Shown here in pieces: positions 9,768-19,174 of a DNA stretch of 64,000 nucleotides. The stretch comes from Marsupella aquatica (taxonomy: Eukaryota; Marchantiophyta). Location: contig OZ316899.1 of assembly GCA_973895155.1 (NCBI GenBank), forward strand, positions 3,100,001-3,164,000, written 5' to 3'. Both the position numbers and the translations under genes were made by a program. The notes under the pieces were generated by a model. The model was given only the letters and a program-made list of their open reading frames with translations. It was not told where the DNA came from and did not search any database. Numbering within the stretch: position 1 is the stretch's first letter; every line of letters begins with the position of its first letter.

Positions 9768-12700
9768 GTGACTATGGAACCCGGGCCGAGGCCGGAGGTA
9801 AGGACGTCGGGGGAGAGAACACGATTAGGGTTAGGGTGCGCTAAGCATCGGCGGCTAGGGGTAACCAACGGGAGGAAAGACCAGAGGAGGAGAGGGGTAA
9901 GGACCGCTCACGAGGAATGGTGGCTCAATTGCAAGCACGAACTGGGCAGACGACTACCGAAGGCCAACTACTGTCAGCTGCTTAGGCAAGCACTCTGGGC
10001 GGGAGCAAATACCAACGATCGAGTCAAGGAGGGTATGAGCAACGTCAATCAAGTGACACATTTTTTGGGATGCCAGTTTGAACGGGCAACTGAGTACATT
10101 AGGCTTATGAGAACGAAGAATTGGAGAGAGCAACTCAAGAACGGCAGGAGCTCGCTCGACTATGGGACCTGCAGAAGTCTGCCTTCTTAGGAGGAGAACT
10201 CATCAAGGCCAAGTTCTTGTGGACTCCTACTGCCAATCAGCTCGATGACCTTCTATTTTGTGAAGACAGAATCGTCGGCATTCGGGAAGCCATCAACCGT
10301 TGCAACGACGCGCACTAGGAGTTGAAGGGTAGCACGGAGGGGTGGACAAAGGCAACTATGCTAGGAGAAACATCCACGGTAGCCGAGATGAAGAGGAAAG
10401 GAAACAACAACGAAGAGGCCACCCCGACAAAAAGAACGAGGTCGGCGGCACCAAGGAAGCCAGTAGAGCAGCAGAATAGGAGGCAGGGAGAAGCCGAAGA
10501 GGAGGAGGTCGATCCCATCAAGTACCAGGGCTTCATGGCCGGATTCGGCTTTGAAGCCTTCGTAAGATTACCATGGCTGAAGCCAGAGGTGCCGGACTCA
10601 GACTTATTAGAATTCGTGGGATCATGGGAACCCGAGACCAATTCCACAAGGGTGTATGGGAAGGATTTCTATCTCACTCCCCGGGTGATTGCCAAGGTGT
10701 TTGGCTTGCCGATGGGTAATAAGACCAAGGTTGATACCAGGAAGACCTTACTTGACAAGGAGTTCCAGTCGTTCCCAGGACCATCAACAAAGAATGGCTT
10801 CTTCCGGAACACCTGCACCAACCCGCACATCGGAGAGATGATCGATTTCTTGCTGGTGACCATGCATTGTAACTTGCCGAGGGCAGAGATCGGCAAGGCT
10901 CAGGTCTACCTGGCAAAAAGGCCAGACCCAAGTCGAGATTACAACGGGTACCTCCTCAACCAACTGAAGAAGATCTTGAAGGAGGAACAATAGGTGATTG
11001 GCGTGGGAAGTGTGTCCCGGCTTGGCTATCACATGCCGCTGTTGTGCCGGTATGCCAGAAGTCAAATCTTTGCCCTAGTACTTCCCCTATCGGCAAGAGC
11101 ACCGGAGGAGGTTCCGGAGTAGAGGCCGGCAACAGAAGAGCTCAACCAGCCTGCCAGTCCTCCGATCGAGCAGGTGTTTCGGCCAAGGAAAGAAGACTTG
11201 CCGATGCAGCAATCAGGCATGCAAAATCTGCTGAAATTGCTGGAGAAGGAGAGAACGGCACCGGCAACAGCAATGGCACCGGTACAGGACACTGCCCCAG
11301 AGGCCGGCTTAAGCCAACTCAGGAGGGAAAACCCCTTTACCGGAACCAACGAGAGAAGGAGGCCGGAACACAAGCCGGGAGTTTGAATGTATATGGAAGC
11401 CTCAAGCCCCGAATCGGAGGCAGAGCAGCCTAAGGCTCCTTCCCACGGAAAGCGGAGGGAGAGGACAGCCTGAAAACCAGAGGAGGAACAAGAGCCCGTG
11501 ATCTGTGAGGCCATTTTCACGGCAGGACCAGGGGAACAGAGGGGGAAGCCGGGAGTCCAAGCAGTGGAGGAGGCGGTGGAGGACTACAACAATGATAACT
11601 CTAGCTATGGGTTGGATCATCATGTTCCAGGAGTAAGGACCCGTGGCCAGTTTATCCCCACGCTTCCAAGAGTAGTTCGAGGGGACCCCACCCAGCAGAG
11701 TAGCCCCGAGTCTCCCCCACCAGAGGTTGCTCCCCCGAGCTTTAACGGCATAAAGTAGACGGCACAAGATTTTCAGGAGCGACTTAGGGAGGAAGAGAAA
11801 GCAGCCCTGGCTAGGGAGAAAGATTTACCAGGAGAAGATTGGCCGGAGGACATCAGGCGGCTTGCCAAAAAAAGAAGCAACCCTCTTGCCACCGTAGAAG
11901 AAATCCGCAAGGCGGCTTGGGAACAGAGGCCGAGGTGGTTGATGCCGATGACTTCTACTTACTCCATCTATGCTAAAGATAGAGCCATGGAGTATGGGGA
12001 GATGTGTGGGGACCTAACGCTCAGCATCTTTGGGGAGGAGTTGGAGCAGGGACCTTTTTTCCAGAGGGAGATGTTGGAGAAGCACCGATTTGAAGAAGCG
12101 GTGGCTTTGGAGGAAGCAAGAAGGACGAGGTCATCCGGCGGCTTAGGGAGATGGAAGCCGAGGTGGAAGACCTGCAGGCGGCCAAGAAAGCCCAAGATGA
12201 GCTGCGGATTAAGCGGCATGAGCTAAACATCATGCAAGGACAATTGGATGCCGCTCAGTCTGGCAATCAGATTATCAAAGATAAACTGACTCGGACTCAA
12301 GGAGAGTTGGCCGGCGCGGTCAAGGACAGGGAAAAGTGGAAGCAGGAGCTGAGGGATGTAGAGGAGGCCCACATAACCGCCAACAACCGGGCCATGGCGG
12401 AGACTCAGAGAAAGGAGAGGGCATTGAAAGGAGAGCTCGAGGATATCCGCGGAGCCCTTGAGCAGAAGGAGGCCGAGTTAGGAAAATCCTATCAAGGGAT
12501 TATTGCACTGCAGTAGGAGCTTGCGTCCCTGACGGCCAGCTTCAAGGCCGACCTGCGTGAGAAGGACGACCAGCTCGACCAGACTTATGCCAAGATGAAT
12601 AAGATGGAGTCTGAGGTCGTAGCGGAGCTCGACAAGGAGCTAAGAGCAACCCAAGAGGAGAGGGCTACCTTAAAATTGGAATTGGAGGAAGCCAGAAAGG

Positions 12701-13359
12701 AACTGCAGGAGGGACGGAAGGACCTGGAGGAAGCCCAAGAGGAGTTGGAGGAAACCACCAGGAAGATGGAGAACTTACAGCGGCCGGCCGACAACCAAAT
12801 GGAGCGGCTGAAGAAACAGGCCGCAGTATTTAAGTGCTTAGCTTCATCTGGTCCAACTCCAATTGTGGGAACTCCGTTACCAGGAGGGGTACTGGCCGAA
12901 AGACAAGCCGAGACACACGCCCCGGTGCCGGAGGTAGGTAGCAAGGGGAAGGGACCAGCTACCAAAACAGGGAAGAAGAAGAAGCAGAAACCTTCTGGGT
13001 CTGGGAGTTATACGGCTTACCAAGCCGTTGTGACCCAGGAGGTCAACCCAGCACCAACCTCCGGCATGGTCACGGCAGTAGATCCACCTGTTGAAGAAGG
13101 TGGCGATGGCAAGGCCGAGGCCAGGACAACTATTGATGAAGTCGAGGTACCGGATCCTCCACTAGAATATGACGGGGAGGCCGAAGCCGTATTGAAGGCC
13201 GTGACCGATGCTAAGGCCGAAGCCGAGGATGGACCCAGTCAAGCCGATGAAGAGTTGACTCGGTCCGGGGCAGGTAATCTGTCAGAGGACGGACCAACGG
13301 CAGTGGCTGCGGGGGAAGCGTTGGGGGCGTCCATTGAGGATCCGCCACCGGTGTCGTGA
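9768..13359 (+). pseudogene. ORF A, copy 1: conserved globular domain plus long coiled coil
   Basis: The product would be about 1,150-1,200 residues and has no function I can name. An N-terminal region aligns with copy 2 (LWDLQKSAFLGG, FLWTPTANQLDDLL). A globular core follows at 10505-10993 with LLEFVGSWE, VYGKDFYLTP, VFGLPMGNKTKV, STKNGFFRN.CTNPHIG and CNLPRAEIGKAQV. Its VYGK..LTP..I..VFGLP pattern recalls plant mobile-domain and ATHILA ORF1-like proteins, which is only an analogy. After a variable linker come YGEMCGDLTLSIFG and a coiled coil rich in Glu, Lys and Gln (12151-12830), then an acidic tail. In-frame stops at about 10316, 10991, 11120, 11756 and 12514, plus frame changes near 10120 and 12140, make it a pseudogene. 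It lies upstream of the unit's promoter. Confidence 0.65.
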
Positions 13360-13610
13360 CGGTGCAAGGGCGCCGTTCCTTTAAGGAAGGGCGGACGTGG
13401 AGGTAGGAGGCGTGAGTGGGCAGGGCGGGCTCAGATCTCCAAGTTTAGGATTAGGATCAAGACCAGGAGACGGCCCTGACACTTAGATTAGTGGGATGGC
13501 GGATCCTCTGGTAGGAGCAACACTTGTGCTCCTGCCTTGCTGTACAGTTAGGTAGATTACAAGTAGGATAGATTAAGCTTATGCAGCAAAGTTCTGGACA
13601 GATTCGTTGC
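13360..13610 (+). other. U3 segment between ORF A and the core promoter
   Basis: About 250 bp of GC-rich non-coding sequence. It corresponds in position to 39114-39590 in the second copy. No ORF is supported. Confidence 0.5.
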
Positions 13611-13636
13611 GAGGATAAATACCTGGGCAGCGGGGA
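13611..13636 (+). promoter_or_regulatory. Conserved core promoter of the ORF A unit (TATA-like)
   Basis: The words GAGGATAAATACC and GGGCAGCGGGG are matched at 39591-39616 in the second copy as AAGGATAAAAACC and GGGCAGTGTGG, while the surrounding sequence has diverged. The block lies downstream of ORF A and about 615 bp before the unit's 3' end in both copies. That fits an LTR promoter at the U3/R border. It would drive the retroelement genome, not ORF A in the same LTR. Confidence 0.55.
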
Positions 13637-14083
13637 GTCCAAGGCCTCTTCTTTAGCAAGTTTTTAGTTGCACCAGCAGGGCTGGGATCAAGTAGTAAGA
13701 GAAGCTCTCGGTTAGTTATACAGTGACCCTTGTGTATATTCATGTTTCCTCATGCCTAAGAGCTGAATAGAGTTGGCCTCACGGCTTAGTTCGCAGAACT
13801 TGTGTATGAGATGTACTGTTTGTATGGCAAGTGCATGGTATAACTCAGTCAGAAGGAGTCATTTTGCTATTTGTGTGTCGCATTAACTTGTGTGAAGAGT
13901 GCCCACATCAATGAAGGGAAGTAGCAAGGGAGTGAGAGTTGGATGTGTCGAGCTGAGAGAGATCTTAGCGGCTTAACAAGCCAATTGGGGATCATTCCGG
14001 CGGCGGAATCCAAACATACCTAATGGAAGACCAGGAGAGGAATACAAGGGAAGGCCTAGAATAGGCCGGCTAAGTATCTCATG
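13637..14083 (+). other. R-U5-like region of the ORF A unit, first part
   Basis: Non-coding. It contains GAGTTGGCCTCACGGCTTAG, matched at 39754 in copy 2, and near 13995 the palindrome ATTCCGGCGGCGGAAT followed by CAAACATACC. The same palindrome occurs near 24142 in the insert in the chromovirus pol gene, and a diverged form near 40010. The last five bases, TCATG, are the target duplication of the 14084 unit. The region resumes at 17922-18098. Confidence 0.55.
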
Positions 14084-14300
14084 TGTAATTAGGTGATTAT
14101 TCTAAAAAAGAGAGTTAAAGTATCAAAACCATAAATTTTTAAAATTTTAAAGTTTTTATAAGGCCCTTTAAGCAAATTTAAGTTAGTATAAGCTCAAATG
14201 GGTAAGGATACCACTGGAAGACGTCAAGGCTACTCTGGTTTTCACATATTAGACGTCAAGACGGCAAGAAGTTGAAATGAGCTTCAAAAATGAGGTGATG

Positions 14301-14425
14301 TCCTGGACGGCCTCCTCGTAGGGACGGCAGGGCCGGCGCCGTCCTGGACGGCCTCCTCACAAAGACGGCAAAGATGGCGCCGGCTTGGACGGCTTCTACA
14401 CAGGGACGGCCGGGACGGCACCCAT
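14301..14425. repeat. 41-bp GC-rich tandem repeat, three units
   Basis: TCCTGGACGGCCTCCT recurs at 14301 and 14342, with a diverged third copy starting near 14383. Long minus-strand open frames over this stretch are a consequence of the repeats. Confidence 0.65.
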
Positions 14426-14465
14426 TTTTTGCCAAGGACGGCCGACTCCTTCCGCGCCGGCCCGC

Positions 14466-14655
14466 ATGAAAAACTCGAGGACGTCTTGGACAGCCTCCAC
14501 GTAGGGACGTCCGGGACGTCCACCCCACCACGACCTAATGTGACGTCCGCGCCGGCCCGCATGAAAAACTCGAGGACGTCTTGGACGGCCTCCACGTAGG
14601 GACGTCCGGGACGTCCACCCCACCACGACCTAATGTGACGTCCGCGCCGGCCCAA
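14466..14655. repeat. 95-bp tandem duplication, rich in GGACGTCC
   Basis: The block beginning ATGAAAAACTCGAGGACGTC at 14466 repeats at 14561 with one or two differences. Each unit contains GGGACGTCCGGGACGTCC and GTGACGTCCGCG. These palindromic words occupy the place, upstream of ORF B, where the other ORF B elements have GACGCT-type words. Confidence 0.75.
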
Positions 14656-15054
14656 ACCTTTTTCTCCATTTTTCTTTGAGGGACGTCCATGGCGGCCGGA
14701 AGTAGGGCGCGAGCTTCGACCCTCAATGCTCACTCGATGGACCACCATTCAAGCTCATTTCAATTGCTATAGGAGCACAGCTGCCTAGAGAATGTTCACC
14801 CCGATTCTAAACTGCTATTGATGAGACGTTGAGGAGTATTGGGTCATCGATGCTCTCTGATTTCTTGGAATTGAAGAAATTGCAATTTCGAGAGCTTCGC
14901 TTGATCAGAGCTCCTTCATTTCTATCTCTTTTCAGTTCATTCTTTCTCCCATAGTAGCGTAGCTACCTTAGATCCCTGAGATTTCATTCTTGAGCCTCAA
15001 TGCTTAACCGTTTTTAGGAGGAGAGCTCTAGAGCCTTCTCAGATTTTTTGAGCT

Positions 15055-16809
15055 ATGGCCACCAGAAGCTTACCAATTAGTAAGGCCATCAGGGTGACCT
15101 TACCTCCAGGTCCTAAGGCTTACTTTAGACTCCTTAGTAACCTGGTAGAGATGGGCTTGAGTTCCTTACTTTTTCTTCCTTGGGATATGGTGCATGGGTC
15201 CATCATTGCCGATTTTCTTCGTCCACCCCGAGCTGGCACTTTTCGGAGTTCTACTAGAGGTTCAGCTGATGTGTGTACCACCGCCGTTATTTCTGAGGTG
15301 TACCAGTTGAGCCAGGAGGGAGAGAGACTTATCTCTGTTGGAGAGGACTTGACTGTCCCCTATTTTAGAGGTACCAGGGACCGGAGGTCTGGTTGGAAGA
15401 TTGATCAGTGCAAGAATCAGGAGTTAGCTCATCTACTCTGATTCCTTGTACCTATCTTTCATCCGACCAAACCCACCAGGGCTATGGTTTACTTGACCAG
15501 CTCTATCATTGTATCATGGACCGGCAAGAGGAGGATCAACTGGGCCTTAGCTCTTTTGGAGGTGATTGCCAAGCAGGTGGCTGTCTTGTCTACTACCGGT
15601 GATACCTATCTGACACCCTACTTGGCGCACATTTACTTTTCGAGAGGCTGCTTGTTACCAGTGGAGCTGAGCGATTGGAGGAGGAGAGCGAGACACTTTG
15701 AGCTACCTCAGCCAGAGTTAGCGAGAGAGTTGACTCCACCACCGACGACATCTCCGAGACCCCCTCCAATGGAGCAGACAACAACACCAGATCTACCAGG
15801 GATGACTTCTCCCTCTTTTGTTTCTTCCACTTCTTACACGTCATGGACTGATTTTGTTGGTAATGCTGAGCGACTAGCTAGTGTGGCTGGTTTCAACCAG
15901 CATTTGGTAGATGAGGCCACTAGACTCTTGAGTTGTACCCCTCTACAGTTGCTTGACTGTATTTGTGCTTTGCTTTCCGAGTCTTGTACCGTCCCACCCA
16001 CTCATGTTTCACCCCTTGCACCTTCACCACAACCTGATCACCCTATGGATGCGGATGAGTCGGAGCTACCTATTGCTGACCCTTCACTCCCTCCTCCATC
16101 CTTACCTACACCCCCTCTACCTGATCCCATTCTTTCCCCTATCCCTCCTACATTTTCACCTGAGCAGCCTCCATCTCCTACCCCTGAGCCTTTACCCCCT
16201 TCACCAGTACCCCCTCCAGATCCATTTTCCTCTATTGAGGATACCACCCTGTCACCCCTTGATGATTCATTTCCCTCTCCTACCATGGAAGGAGATGAAC
16301 CTATTCCTGAACCTATTCCCGAGACTAAGCCTGAGCCTAAGACTATAGAGCCTCCTATTGTACCATTTATAGCTCCTACTCCTTTGATGTCTTAGCCTCC
16401 TATTGTCTCTTTTGTTGCCGACATTGAGCCTCTTTTTGTCTTTCCCGCCCAGTTTGATAGGATGATTACGTCACTCATCGACGCACGCACTCCCCTTGCA
16501 CCTCCTTTACCTCCACTTATGTTTGGTCGTGAGTCTTTTCCTTTTCCACACACCTACGACATGGTTCCGATCTCTCGTGGTATTCTATGGCTACCTATTG
16601 ACAAGCTGAGATTACCCACAATTGAGACTCCTGACCTTTGGAGTTGGGTTTATCATTGTAGAAAGGTCATAGCACCTTTCCCTCTTCTAGCTCCAGACAT
16701 TCCATGGCCATCAGATTACTTTGTTTGGATCGGACCGGATGGACATCCCATCCGGAAGACCAGTGAGCCTCGTTTGATTCGTTACCGTGAGGACCTTTTT
16801 CGTCGATAG
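15055..16809 (+). pseudogene. ORF B, copy 1: conserved unknown protein, two in-frame stops
   Basis: A single frame of about 584 codons runs from ATG 15055 to TAG 16807, broken only by TGA at 15439 and TAG at 16393. Against the intact copy at 59009-61582 the first stop replaces Arg (HLL*FLVPIFHP versus RLFRFLAPIFYP), as a CGA-to-TGA change would do. The second looks like CAG to TAG. Conserved parts are an N-terminal helical region, the FL.PIF.P block, INW...L, YLTPYLAHIY....CLL, a Pro/Ser-rich linker after a CxPLQLLD segment, and the C-terminal signature PFPLLAPDIPWPSDYFVW. No known domain was recognised. It lies upstream of the LTR-like tail, so if the unit is a solo LTR the protein is U3-encoded. 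Confidence 0.7.
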
Positions 16810-17916
16810 TATTTGAAGGGACAGAGGACCAAAGGGAAGATAGCCCTTGGTTATGTAGCTCGCCTCCCTCTACTTGTAGTCGACAGTACAGTATGAGATT
16901 GGTATTTTATTTTGTAGACTTTTACTTAGCTTTGACCATTTGACTATCCCTTAGTCAAAGTTGACTTTTACTTTACTTAGTTTAGACTTAGGAAATGAAG
17001 AGGCATGTCTCTTCATTCTCCTTAGCCCGTGGGCGATCTCATGTACTTATTGTGATACCAGTCTCATTTTGAGACAGTGTGAATAGTTATTTGCATCTCC
17101 TCATCTTGGAGTTTTGTCCCTTGTACGTGTAATGCAATTTTGCAAGGAAGATTTGCATACCTTGGAATTTGATTACTTGTGCTAGGAGTCTACCCCTCCT
17201 TTGTATGGTAATGCATGTTGCAATTACCGTAAGAAGTAAAACCCATAAAAATATAGTTTGTGGAATGTATTAGAACTACAACATTTGTTGTCCATTTCTG
17301 TATTTACATGAAGGACTTATCTTTGGAAGATAAGTATTGCATGAAATCAAGAAATAGAAATCTAAATGATTAAGAAGTAGCAACATTCTTAATTCACGGA
17401 TTTGAAGTACCATTGTGGTATACTGAATGTGCATTAGTTTTTCTTTGGGAATTGCGCATCGCTGAAGAAGGAAACATGTTGCAGGCATTTTAATGACACA
17501 CTACTATACACACAATCCGAAACTTATCTTGGGTTTTGTGAGCATAGACACTTCTTAAACTTAGATTTATGATGGAAACCTAGAGATCAGTTATAGCAAG
17601 GTTATATTTGACTTATCAACGTCTCAAATAATGCCATAGCTCTTTCTTAAGACATGGTGACGGAGTTAAATATTGCTAAACTATACCTCTAGAAGCTCTA
17701 AGATTCTGTTATACAGCAAATGTCACTTTGTTCTTATTTTATTAATTCCTTGTGTTTTGTTTAAGATTCTATTTTTCTTATAGATGTTGAGTACCATCTC
17801 TAAACCACGCAAAACACTTTAAAACATCTTTTCATCCCATTCTTGTTCTTCCACGGGAACGAACACCGAGTTTTTAGCATATATTTGATGATATTTGCTT
17901 TTGTTAGTATACGACA
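16810..17916 (+). other. Non-coding U3/R/U5-like tail of the ORF B unit
   Basis: About 1.1 kb without a supported gene. It holds the lineage-specific U5 words near 17452 (GCGCATCGCTGAAG), 17477 (TGTTGCAGGCATTTTA) and 17850 (GGGAACGAACACCGAG). A clear TATA box was not identified. Confidence 0.55.
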
Positions 17917-17921
17917 TCATG

Positions 17922-18098
17922 ACCCGATGAAGGATCTGTCCAGTATATGTGTGTAAAATGTTAATAGTAGTAGAAGGAGGATTAGTAACGTCCCATGCCG
18001 CTAAGCCACGGAAACAGCCTTGCCGAGGACGAAACCTACAGGAATCGGCTTGAGCAAGGGGGTTTTCTTGGGTTTGGGAAGCCATGGGACGCACCACA
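17922..18098 (+). other. R-U5-like region of the ORF A unit, last part
   Basis: Continuation of 13637-14083 after the nested unit, ending GGGACGCACCACA. The second copy ends AAAACGCACCACA. Non-coding. Confidence 0.6.
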
Positions 18099-18736
18099 AC
18101 TTTGGCTCGTCCGTAGCCCCCAGGGAGACACCACTCCCCTCATATATGCTTCTGGAGACCTGCCACCCCCGGACCAGCTTTGGTCCCTAAACATTTGGCC
18201 CCCAACCCGGATACCATCGCGCATAATGGGCGCGCCACCAATTGGCAACGCCCGTAACTTTCTTGATAGGCATCCGCAAGCGGAGTGCCTTAGCCCGTTG
18301 TGACCGGGCCGACCCCGTGCTCATGCCTAGGCCCTCAGGTCTGATCGCCGCTCGGGGCCCCCGACCGGCCCAACCCGGATCGGGCCACAACTTGCGCCCC
18401 AAGCGTCCGTTGCCAATGGCGTCAACTCCATTGGTCTTGGGCCCAAGAGGAGCTCAATCCCAAGTCCTCAGAACTCAAAGTCCATCCGGAGGTCCGGTCG
18501 GCCATCCTTGAGCCCGGCCCATTCCCCTTGACCTGACCAGCCATCGGCTAGTCCAAGTCCTTAGTGTGTGCCCCCAGCTTGGCTCATTGCCTCGCTAGTG
18601 CCATGTCTCATTGCCCATAAGTCTCCCTATGCTAAGTCCTCCCCGGATGGCCTATCCGGGCCTGGACCATAAGGGAGCTTGGCGTCAGAGTCAGCGATGC
18701 CGGAGCTAAGTGTTAAGGTAGTCGAGTTCCGTGACT
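18099..18736 (-). repeat. Chromovirus 3' LTR, inner part
   Basis: It begins with the ACTTT target duplication of the 9658 unit and then matches 29288-29920 of the other LTR up to GTTCCGTGACT. On the minus strand it is the start of the 3' LTR (AGTCACGG). Short open frames here repeat in both LTR copies and are not genes. Confidence 0.85.
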
Positions 18737-18737
18737 T

Positions 18738-18752
18738 GCACGCCCCCTTAAA
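18738..18752 (-). other. Chromovirus polypurine tract
   Basis: The minus strand reads TTTTTAAGGGGGCGTGC immediately upstream of the LTR start, in the usual place for the primer of plus-strand DNA synthesis. Confidence 0.6.
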
Positions 18753-19174
18753 AATGGTCACGTCCGCGTGACCTCAGTAAATGTTCCAACACGCCTAGAC
18801 CACTTTGGGTCTTAAAAATTTTATGAGGTAACAAATGGTTTGCCCATAAGGCTGATGCAAACCAGGTTGGCATGCGCATTCCAGACTTAGGAAATTCCAA
18901 CCTATCCCACTTATCCAAGTAGGATGTCAGTCCAAACGGGTAAGCTAACTCCAAACTCATTGGACCCATTGTCCTCCCCTTGGGGTACTCCCCTTTGGTT
19001 TGAACTAGCCCGCCCACAGATGTAGGGCGAGCACCATCAACTTCCACTCGCAAAAAGCAAATCGGCCGCCCAACAACCTCTAGCACCAACGCAATCCAAC
19101 TTTATCCTTAAGAGGCCGAGAGGAGTGAAACTAGGATACAACTCACAAAGGTAGCTATAGCTGCCTGTACCAGT
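18753..19174 (-). other. Chromovirus 3' untranslated region
   Basis: About 420 bp between the chromodomain stop and the polypurine tract. The 113-codon minus-strand frame at 18748-19089 has no domain and is not supported. Confidence 0.5.

Larger units (their letters stand above)
14084..17916 (+). mobile_element. Giant LTR-like unit carrying ORF B (copy 1)
   Basis: It starts TGTAATTAGG, ends TATACGACA and is flanked by TCATG at 14079-14083 and 17917-17921. It is 3833 bp long. Order is AT-rich 5' end, GC-rich tandem repeats, ORF B, then a non-coding tail with GCGCATCGCTGA, TGTTGCAGGCATTTTA and GAACACCGAGTTTTT. The same tail words end the LTRs of the full-length element at 49990-63539 and the solo LTR at 27409. 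There is no primer site or pol. It is best read as a solo LTR of the same broad lineage with a coding U3. Confidence 0.75.
9658..18098 (+). mobile_element. Giant LTR-like unit carrying ORF A (copy 1), split by the 14084 unit
   Basis: It starts TGTGATGCC and ends GCACCACA. The flanking duplication is ACTTC (9653-9657) and ACTTT (18099-18103); the intact LTR at the other end of the host element has ACTTC once at this site. Removing the nested unit and its duplication leaves 4603 bp, the same length as the second copy at 35642-40244. Order is TG end, ORF A, TATA-like promoter (13611), about 615 bp of R-U5-like sequence, CA end. There is no primer site, gag, pol or internal direct repeat. A solo LTR with a coding U3 explains all of this. 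A DNA transposon is less likely because the 5-bp duplication and TG/CA ends are integrase-type. Confidence 0.75.

Noticed and set aside
10505-10993. Firm assignment of ORF A to a plant mobile-domain or ATHILA ORF1 family
   Set aside because: Only a short pattern (LTP..I..VFGLP) agrees; a profile search is needed and I cannot run it.
12585-12965. Minus-strand Ser-rich frames opposite the ORF A coiled coil
   Set aside because: These are antisense shadows of Glu/Lys-rich codons.
14256-14748. Long minus-strand open frames rich in Arg, Gly and Pro
   Set aside because: They arise from the 41-bp and 95-bp GC-rich tandem repeats and have no independent support.
9658-18098. DNA transposon with inverted ends TGTGATGC/GCACCACA
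   Set aside because: The inverted match is only eight imperfect bases, the duplication is 5 bp, no transposase is present, and a promoter plus R-U5-like tail fits an LTR better. Kept as the alternative explanation.
9658-18098. DIRS-like or circularly permuted retroelement
   Set aside because: The LTR-like block inside the unit first suggested this, but clean 5-bp target duplications argue against tyrosine-recombinase insertion, and no recombinase or split repeats were seen.
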